Assembly: GCF_000719775.1 (NCBI RefSeq)
Contig: NZ_JOHR01000004.1
Coordinates: 1-64,000 of the forward strand
Source of the DNA: Streptomyces sp. NRRL F-5135
GTDB taxonomy: Bacteria; Actinomycetota; Actinomycetes; Streptomycetales; Streptomycetaceae
Reading direction: 5' to 3'
DNA length: 64,000 nucleotides
The translations under genes were made by a program, and so were the position numbers. Each line of letters opens with the position of its first letter. Position 1 is the first letter of the stretch. Shown piece after piece: positions 58,811 through 64,000 of this stretch. Under the pieces are notes generated by a model. It ran no database searches. It had not been told where the DNA came from and was given only the letters and a program-made list of their open reading frames with translations.

Positions 58811-58873
58811 GTCATGTCCTCCTCCGGGGCCGGGGCCGTGAGCCCCATGGTCGCCCCGGACCCGCGCTCCGCG

Positions 58874-59824
58874 CTACCGGCCCCTGGCCTGCAGCGAGGC
58901 GAGATAGGCGTTGTACGCGGCCAGCTCCTTGTCACCGTCCCGGTCCGCCGCCCGGTCCGAGCGCCGGGCCTGCCGCTGTTCCGAGCGGTACCACTGGTAG
59001 ACCAGGGCCACCAGGACCAGGACCGACGGGATCTCGCTGAACGCCCAGGCGATACCGCCCGCCGCGTTCTGGTCGGCCAGGGCGTCGATCCCCAGGGAGG
59101 CCGGGGGAGTGCGGTAGGCGTCCACCATCGGCTCGCTCGCCATCATCAGCGCGATCCCGAAGAAGGCGTGGAACGGCATTCCGGCGAACAGTTCCAGCAT
59201 CCGCATCACATAGCCGGGCCGGTGCGGGCCGGGGTCGACGCCCATGATCGGCCAGAAGAAGACCAGGCCGACCGCCAGGAAGTGCACCATCATCGCGATG
59301 TGACCGGGCCTGGAGCCCATGAGGAAGTCGAAGAGGGGCGTGAAGTACAGGCCGTACAGGCTCGCGATGAACAGCGGGATCGTGAAGGCCGGATGGGTCA
59401 CGACCCGTACGTACCGGCTGTGCAGCAGCGCCAGCAGCAGCTCGCGCGGCCCCGTGCGGCCACCGCCCGCGACCGGCAGCGCGCGCAGGGCCAGGGTCAC
59501 CGGCGCGCCCAGCAGGAGCAGGATCGGGGAGACCATGCTGATCACCATGTGCTGCACCATGTGCACGCTGAACATGACCATGCCGTAGTCGTTCAGCCCG
59601 GTGCACATCACCAGCGCCACCGTCAGCACCCCGAGGACGAACGCGACCGTACGCCCGGCCGGCCAGCTGTCCCCGCGCCGGCGCAGCCGCAGCACGCCCC
59701 AGCCGTACAGGCCCAGCGCCAGCAGGCAGCCGATCAGGAAGAAGAGGTCGGGGGAGTACCCCAGGGCCCGGGCCAGCGTGAACGGCGGCAGATCCATCGT
59801 CGTGCCGTGCCCGCTGTGATCCAT
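58874..59824 (-). CDS. CtaG-family cytochrome c oxidase assembly protein
   Basis: The 316-residue protein matches the caa3-type CtaG family. It has about seven hydrophobic segments, with YSPDLFFLIGCLLALGLYG, MFSVHMVQHMVISMVSPILL, PLFIASLYGLYFTPLFDFLM and FHAFFGIALMMASEPM. The His-rich motif HMVQHM and the start MDHSGHGTTMD fit copper-related assembly. ATG at 59824 has GGGAG upstream. A ctaD copy lies 2.3 kb away on the same strand, but the NfeD-flotillin pair comes between. It may serve that oxidase or the main one. Confidence 0.88.
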   Translation of the reverse strand: MDHSGHGTTMDLPPFTLARALGYSPDLFFLIGCLLALGLYGWGVLRLRRRGDSWPAGRTVAFVLGVLTVALVMCTGLNDYGMVMFSVHMVQHMVISMVSPILLLLGAPVTLALRALPVAGGGRTGPRELLLALLHSRYVRVVTHPAFTIPLFIASLYGLYFTPLFDFLMGSRPGHIAMMVHFLAVGLVFFWPIMGVDPGPHRPGYVMRMLELFAGMPFHAFFGIALMMASEPMVDAYRTPPASLGIDALADQNAAGGIAWAFSEIPSVLVLVALVYQWYRSEQRQARRSDRAADRDGDKELAAYNAYLASLQARGR

Positions 59825-59988
59825 CCGTCTGCTCCCGTGGGACGTCGCCGCTGACCGGCGCCTGATACGCGCCGGTCGTCCGCACCAGAGTAGAACCGTC
59901 CCCGGCCGCGTCGGCGACCGGGGCGGCCCCGCCGCGCGGCCCGGGCCCCCGGCGGCCGCCGGGGGCCGACCACGGTGCGCGGGGGGGA

Positions 59989-61014
59989 TCAGAGCACGCA
60001 CTCCGCCTCGGCGTAGCGGTCCGCGGGCACGGTCTTCAGCGTCTGTACGGCCTCGCCCAGCGGCACCATGACGATGTCCGTGCCGCGCAGCGCCGTCAGC
60101 ATGCCGAACTCGCGGCGGTGCGCCGCCTCGACCGCGTGCCAGCCGAAGCGGGTGGCGAGGACCCGGTCGTACGCCGTGGGGGTGCCACCGCGCTGCACAT
60201 GGCCGAGGATCACCGGCCGGGCCTCCTTGCCGAGGCGCTCCTCCAACTCGACCGAGAGCTGCCGGGCGACTCCCGCGAAGCGCTCGTGCCCGTAGATGTC
60301 CTTGCCGCCCTCGTCCCAGGCCATCGACCCCTCGCGGGGCTTCGCGCCCTCCGCGACCACCACGATCGCGAACCGCTTGCCCGCCGAGAAGCGTTTGCCG
60401 ACCACCTCGGTCAGCTCGTCGATGTCGAACGGGCGCTCGGGCACGACGATGGCGTGGGCACCGGCGGCCATCCCGGAATGCAGTGCGATCCAGCCCGTGT
60501 GCCGGCCCATGACCTCGACGATCAGGACGCGCTGGTGGGACTCCGCGGTCGTCTTGAGCCGGTCCAGCGCCTCGGTCGCGACCCCGACGGCCGTGTCGAA
60601 ACCGAAGGTGACGTCGGTCGAGGCGATGTCGTTGTCGATGGTCTTCGGCACGCCGACGATCGGCAGTCCCGCCTCGGAGAGCAGGTGGGCGGCCTTGAGG
60701 GTGCCCTCACCGCCGATCGGGATGATGGCGTCGAGCCGCAGGTCGGCCACATGGCCCTTGGCGCGCTCCACACCGTCCCGCAGATGGGCGGGCTGGACCC
60801 GGGACGAGCCCAGGATCGTACCGCCACGGGCGAGAATGCCGCCCACGGCGTCCAGGTCGAGGGTGCGGTAGTCGCACTCCAGAAGGCCCTTCCAGCCGTC
60901 GTGGAAGCCGATCACCTCGTCGCCGTGGTCGGCGACGGCGCGGTGCACGACGGACCTGATCACGGCGTTGAGGCCGGGGCAGTCTCCGCCGGAGGTGAGC
61001 ACACCAATTCGCAT
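59989..61014 (-). CDS. pfkA: 6-phosphofructokinase
   Basis: The 341-residue protein catalyses phosphorylation of fructose 6-phosphate in glycolysis. The start MRIGVLTSGGDCPGLNAVIR, PIGGEGT (residues 100-105), VPKTIDND and EVMGRHTGW are the family blocks. Residue 104 is Gly, which points to ATP, while residue 124 is Lys; together they fit the group III enzymes of actinomycetes. ATG at 61014 is supported by the family start. The genus often has three paralogs, and this location resembles that of pfkA3 (from memory). It is monocistronic. Confidence 0.95.
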   Translation of the reverse strand: MRIGVLTSGGDCPGLNAVIRSVVHRAVADHGDEVIGFHDGWKGLLECDYRTLDLDAVGGILARGGTILGSSRVQPAHLRDGVERAKGHVADLRLDAIIPIGGEGTLKAAHLLSEAGLPIVGVPKTIDNDIASTDVTFGFDTAVGVATEALDRLKTTAESHQRVLIVEVMGRHTGWIALHSGMAAGAHAIVVPERPFDIDELTEVVGKRFSAGKRFAIVVVAEGAKPREGSMAWDEGGKDIYGHERFAGVARQLSVELEERLGKEARPVILGHVQRGGTPTAYDRVLATRFGWHAVEAAHRREFGMLTALRGTDIVMVPLGEAVQTLKTVPADRYAEAECVL

Positions 61015-61132
61015 TGCCCGGGACACCTTTGCAACGTGGGCCGACGGCCGGACTTCTTCGTACGACCTGATCGTCGTCACCCTACCGGCGGGCGGGGGCG
61101 GGACCGAAACCCCGCGTCCGCCTGCTGGACGC

Positions 61133-61149
61133 CCCGGGCTCCGCCCGGG
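61133..61149 (-). terminator. short hairpin after gatD
   Basis: CCCGGGC, a three-base loop TCC and GCCCGGG form a seven-base-pair stem. It lies 112 bases downstream of the gatD stop on the minus strand. It may end the murT-gatD transcript. Confidence 0.4.
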
Positions 61150-61260
61150 CTGCCCGGAGCCGGTCGGGGCCCGGCCCGGGGCGGTGGTGGCCCCGGACCG
61201 GGCGGTACGGCTCTCGACGGGCCGCCCCGTCGCTTCCCGGGCGGGCCGCGCCGCCCTCTC

Positions 61261-61989
61261 TCAGGCGGGCTGCGTCGCCGCCGCGACGCGCTCGGCGCGC
61301 AGCGCGTCGTACCAGCGGTCGTCGGTCGGCGGCAGCGCGTTCACGTCGAGCGCGAGCTTCAGCAGCAGATCCGCGATGTGCGGGTTGCGGGCCATCACGG
61401 GACCGTGCATGTAGGTGCCGAAGACGGTGTCGTTGTACGCGCCCTCCGTGCCGTCGCCGGTGCCGTTGCCGCGGCCGAGCCGCACCTGGGCGAACGGCCG
61501 GGCCGTCGGGCCGAGGTGCGTGACGCCCTGGTGGTTCTCGAACCCGGTCAGCTGCGGCAGGTTCAGCCGCGGGTCGATGTCGGCCAGTACGTCACCGACG
61601 CACCGCTCGCCCTCGCCCCGGGTGGAGACCACGTCGAGCAGCCCGAGTCCGGCCTCGCGCTCGCCCAGGTCGTTGATGAACTCGTGGCCGAGGATCTGGT
61701 ACCCGGCACAGACCGAGAACACGATGGCGCCGTTGGACACGGCCCGGCTGAGCCCGCCGTCCCGGCGCAGCCGCTCGGCGGCCAGCCGCTGCGGCCGGTC
61801 CTCGCCGCCGCCGATCAGATAGATGTCGCCCGAGGTCGGCACCTGCTGGTCGCTGCGGACGTCCACGCGTGTGACGTCCAGACCGCGCTGCCGGGCCCGG
61901 CGCTCGACCACCAGGGCGTTGCCCTGGTCGCCGTAGGTGCTCAGCAGGTCGGGGTAGATCCACACGAGACGCAGGCTGCTCTCGCTCAT
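61261..61989 (-). CDS. gatD: lipid II isoglutaminyl synthase, glutaminase subunit GatD
   Basis: GatD releases ammonia from glutamine for MurT, which amidates D-Glu in lipid II. The 242-residue protein is a class I amidotransferase of the CobB/CobQ type. It has YPDLLSTYGDQGNALVV, the nucleophile cysteine in VFSVCAGYQILG, TGFENHQG and the histidine in TYMHGPVMARNP. ATG at 61989 has GGAGG upstream. It follows murT on the same strand, but 204 bases apart, whereas many genomes have the two nearly touching. The function of the pair is cell-wall modification. Confidence 0.93.
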   Translation of the reverse strand: MSESSLRLVWIYPDLLSTYGDQGNALVVERRARQRGLDVTRVDVRSDQQVPTSGDIYLIGGGEDRPQRLAAERLRRDGGLSRAVSNGAIVFSVCAGYQILGHEFINDLGEREAGLGLLDVVSTRGEGERCVGDVLADIDPRLNLPQLTGFENHQGVTHLGPTARPFAQVRLGRGNGTGDGTEGAYNDTVFGTYMHGPVMARNPHIADLLLKLALDVNALPPTDDRWYDALRAERVAAATQPA

Positions 61990-62193
61990 TCTCGCTCGTC
62001 CTCCAGGGGGCCGGGGGGTCCAGTTCGCGGACACGGGATCTGTTGCCTCTCTCGTCGGTGTGAAGGCCCCGGTCCGCCGGCGCGGGGCGGGACGGGACCT
62101 CGAGCCCTGTCTCACGGACCGCACCGGCTCGGGGCGGCCCCGAGGAGCTCCGGGACGGCCGGAGCGCCGGACAGGGCAGGGGGCCGGGACGGC

Positions 62194-63432
62194 TCAGTTG
62201 CCGACGCGGCGGCGCAGATCCTGGAACGCGGTGTAGTTGGCGATCGCCTCGATCCGTCCGGGCGGCGCCATCTGTACGGCTTCGTCGGCGGTCTCGCAGA
62301 CCCGGAAGTCCTGGCCCGCCACCTCCAGGCGCACGGCGAGGTCCAGCTTGCGGTCGCCGATGACGAAGATCGGGTGGCCGGTGAGCCGGGTGTAGTCCAC
62401 GTCCCACAGCCAGGAGGTGTCCGTACCGTCCGCGCCCCGGGCGTTGACGGCCAGGATGACCGGGGTCGGGGGCTGGTCGATGAGGGAGAACGTCTCCAGC
62501 CAGCCCGCCGGGTTCTTGGCGAGCAGCAGCCGCAGGTCCCGGCCGAGGAACTGCACCACGTCGTAGCGTCCGGCCACGGCCTGGACCTGGTACATCCGCT
62601 CCAGCGCCACCTGCGGCGGCACCCCGAAGACCGCCGCGACGGCGGCGGAGGTGGCCGCGTTCGCCTTGTTGGCGCGGCCGGGCAGCTGGAGGTGGATCGG
62701 CCAGGCCGAACCGTTCGGGTCGAGGACGTGGTCGCCGTGCAGCGCCCAGCTGGGGGAGGGCCGGCGGAAGCCGCACTCGCCGCAGAACCAGTCGTCGCCG
62801 GGGCGCTGCATCACGCCGCCGCAGGACGGGCAGGACCAGGCGTCGTCCTTCCACTCCTGGCCGGCCGCCACCCACACCACGTTCGGCGAGGAGGAGGCGG
62901 CCCAGACGACCAGCGGGTCGTCGGCGTTGGCGATGACGACCGACTTCGTACCGGCCAGGCCCTCGCGCCACTTCTCGGCGAGCATCCGCGTCTCGGCGGC
63001 GCGGTCCAGCTGGTCACGGGAGAGGTTGAGCAGGGCGATCGCCTTGGGGGTGGTGTCCCGGGCGACGCCCGCCAGGTACTTCTCGTCCACCTCGATGACG
63101 CCGAACTTGGCGTCCGAGCCGCCCGCGAGCGCGGAGGTGATACCGGCCGGCATGTTGGCGCCGAGCGCGTTGGAGACGACGGGCCCGGCGGCGCGCAGCG
63201 CCTCGGCGATCAGACGGGTCGTGGTGGTCTTCCCGTTCGTCGCCGAGACGAGGATGACGTCGAGATGCTGCGCCAGCCGGCCCAGCAGGTCGGGGTCGAG
63301 CTTGAGCGCGACCTTGCCGCCGATCACCGATCCGCTGCCTCGTCCGGCGGCGCGCGACACGGCCGCCGCGGCTCTGCCCGCAGTCACGGCCAGCTTGGCC
63401 CGCGGCGTCAGCGGGTCCGTGTTGCCTGACAT
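62194..63432 (-). CDS. murT: lipid II isoglutaminyl synthase, Mur-ligase-like subunit MurT
   Basis: MurT uses ATP to activate D-Glu in lipid II. The 412-residue protein has a Mur-ligase central domain with SATNGKTTTTRLIAEAL (P-loop), DEKYLAGVARDT and LLNLSRDQLDRAAE. An inserted zinc ribbon, CPSCGG and CGECG, lies at about residues 203-224, and a C-terminal domain has QAVAGRYDVVQF. ATG at 63432 has GAGGAGG nine bases upstream. It is the first gene of the murT-gatD unit and is divergent from def. All key motifs are intact. Confidence 0.94.
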   Translation of the reverse strand: MSGNTDPLTPRAKLAVTAGRAAAAVSRAAGRGSGSVIGGKVALKLDPDLLGRLAQHLDVILVSATNGKTTTTRLIAEALRAAGPVVSNALGANMPAGITSALAGGSDAKFGVIEVDEKYLAGVARDTTPKAIALLNLSRDQLDRAAETRMLAEKWREGLAGTKSVVIANADDPLVVWAASSSPNVVWVAAGQEWKDDAWSCPSCGGVMQRPGDDWFCGECGFRRPSPSWALHGDHVLDPNGSAWPIHLQLPGRANKANAATSAAVAAVFGVPPQVALERMYQVQAVAGRYDVVQFLGRDLRLLLAKNPAGWLETFSLIDQPPTPVILAVNARGADGTDTSWLWDVDYTRLTGHPIFVIGDRKLDLAVRLEVAGQDFRVCETADEAVQMAPPGRIEAIANYTAFQDLRRRVGN

Positions 63433-63534
63433 CGTCGTTGGTCCTCCTCGCATCGGTCCCTGGGTCAGCCTATCGAGATCCGGCCAGGGGCCCGACCGCG
63501 GCACCGGCACAACCTGGGGCGTCACCACGGACCG

Positions 63535-63540
63535 TAACCT
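63535..63540 (+). promoter_or_regulatory. -10-like element of a probable leaderless def transcript
   Basis: TAACCT ends seven bases before the ATG at 63548, and no ribosome site is visible. This fits transcription starting at the start codon. Confidence 0.4.
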
Positions 63541-63547
63541 GATCGGC

Positions 63548-64000
63548 ATGCGAAACCGTCCGATCCCCGGCAGCACCGGGCGAGTACAGGCCATGCGAAT
63601 ACTCGGCGATCCGGTGCTGCACGCGCCGTGCGGGACCGTCACGGACTTCGGTCCGGACCTCTCGCGGCTGATCGAGGATCTCTTCGCGACCATGTACGCC
63701 GCCCGGGGGGTCGGGCTCGCGGCCAATCAGATCGGGGTGCCGCTGAGGGTGTTCGTGTACGACTGCCCGGACGACGAGGATGTCCGCCACCTCGGACACG
63801 TCATCAACCCCCGGCTGGTGGCGGCCGACGGGGTCACGGTGCGCGGCGCGGAGGGCTGCCTGTCGCTGCCGGGCCTGGAGGCGGGCACCGAACGGTTCGA
63901 CCGGGCGGTCGTCGAGGGCGTCACACGCGAGGGCGAGCCGGTACGGGTGGAGGGAACGGGGTTCTTCGCGCGCTGCCTCCAGCACGAGTGCGACCACCTG
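63548..64000 (+). CDS. def: peptide deformylase, N-terminal part (cut by window edge)
   Basis: Deformylase removes the formyl group from new proteins. The visible 151 codons carry the three family motifs: GVGLAANQIG (residues 54-63), EGCLSLPG (102-109) and QHECDHL (145-151), which give the metal ligands Cys and two His and the catalytic Glu. The gene runs off the right edge right after the third motif, so about 30-60 residues are missing. ATG at 63548 has no Shine-Dalgarno and a -10-like hexamer lies seven bases upstream. ATG at 63593 is an alternative start. Confidence 0.93.
   Translation, partial: MRNRPIPGSTGRVQAMRILGDPVLHAPCGTVTDFGPDLSRLIEDLFATMYAARGVGLAANQIGVPLRVFVYDCPDDEDVRHLGHVINPRLVAADGVTVRGAEGCLSLPGLEAGTERFDRAVVEGVTREGEPVRVEGTGFFARCLQHECDHL

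Noticed and set aside
60118..63429. Open frame of about 1100 codons on the plus strand
   Set aside because: It lies antisense to pfkA, gatD and murT and reads through their intergenic gaps. It has no recognisable motif.
1..64000. tRNA, rRNA, insertion sequences, integrases or attachment sites
   Set aside because: I looked for T-loop-like sequences, transposase or integrase motifs and long terminal repeats and found none that I could support.

Overview
The window looks like a chromosomal stretch of a Streptomyces species. It is very GC-rich with strong G/C preference at third codon positions. GTG starts are frequent, there is one convincing TTG start, and many neighbouring genes overlap by four bases (GTGA or ATGA). 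It carries family signatures of the genus: the HTH-DUF5753 / DUF397 / ATP-binding trio, an ECF41 sigma factor, DUF6493, a Tat-exported PhoD and a c-di-AMP riboswitch ahead of a secreted NlpC/P60 enzyme. The gene order (pfkA, urease, biotin genes, purB) recalls the SCO1210-SCO1260 part of S. coelicolor. That comparison is from memory and was not checked. Everything looks like core or near-core chromosome; I see no insertion sequence, phage, plasmid, CRISPR array, tRNA or rRNA.

Layout. 1-7.7 kb: the end of a membrane histidine-kinase-like gene, an XRE-cupin regulator, a CoA-binding protein, a YigZ/sbcD/sbcC operon and an SDR. 7.7-15 kb: a small membrane-protein operon (DUF6010), a GlxA/AraC regulator, a DUF885 peptidase-like protein, a small HTH/membrane-protein operon ending in a truncated acetyltransferase, and a membrane-ACT-GNAT fusion. 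15-25 kb: the DUF6493/SWIM pair, PhoD facing an ECF41 sigma factor, and a GntR regulator with a DasR-like operator near a ROK regulator. 25-32.6 kb: a mismatch glycosylase, purB, an SGNH hydrolase, two CNNM/CorC transport-type proteins, a GNAT and an LLM oxidoreductase. 32.8-37.5 kb: a Phd/YefM antitoxin without toxin, divergent from a ClpP paralog that lacks its catalytic serine and histidine, then the riboswitch-controlled NlpC/P60 and the whiJ-like trio around a ten-copy tandem repeat. 37.5-47 kb: biotin genes (bioF against bioBAD) and a complete urease operon (ureABCFGD). 47-54 kb: a TetR-controlled DUF1330/hydrolase pair, a Roadblock/PATAN cluster and nsrR-hmpA. 54-64 kb: an extra ctaD and a CtaG-like gene, an NfeD-like/flotillin pair, pfkA, gatD-murT and the start of a peptide deformylase.

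How they work together. The region mixes housekeeping enzymes (PurB, phosphofructokinase, MurT/GatD amidation of lipid II, deformylase), cofactor synthesis (biotin), nitrogen release from urea, nitric oxide sensing and detoxification (NsrR/Hmp), DNA end processing (SbcCD) and several signalling modules. The least explained parts are the antitoxin/pseudo-ClpP module, the Roadblock/PATAN cluster with its purine tract, and the repeat-rich promoter of the DUF5753 trio. Several genes (yigZ, purB, the TetR gene, nsrR, def) have a -10-like hexamer six to eight bases before the start codon and probably make leaderless mRNAs.
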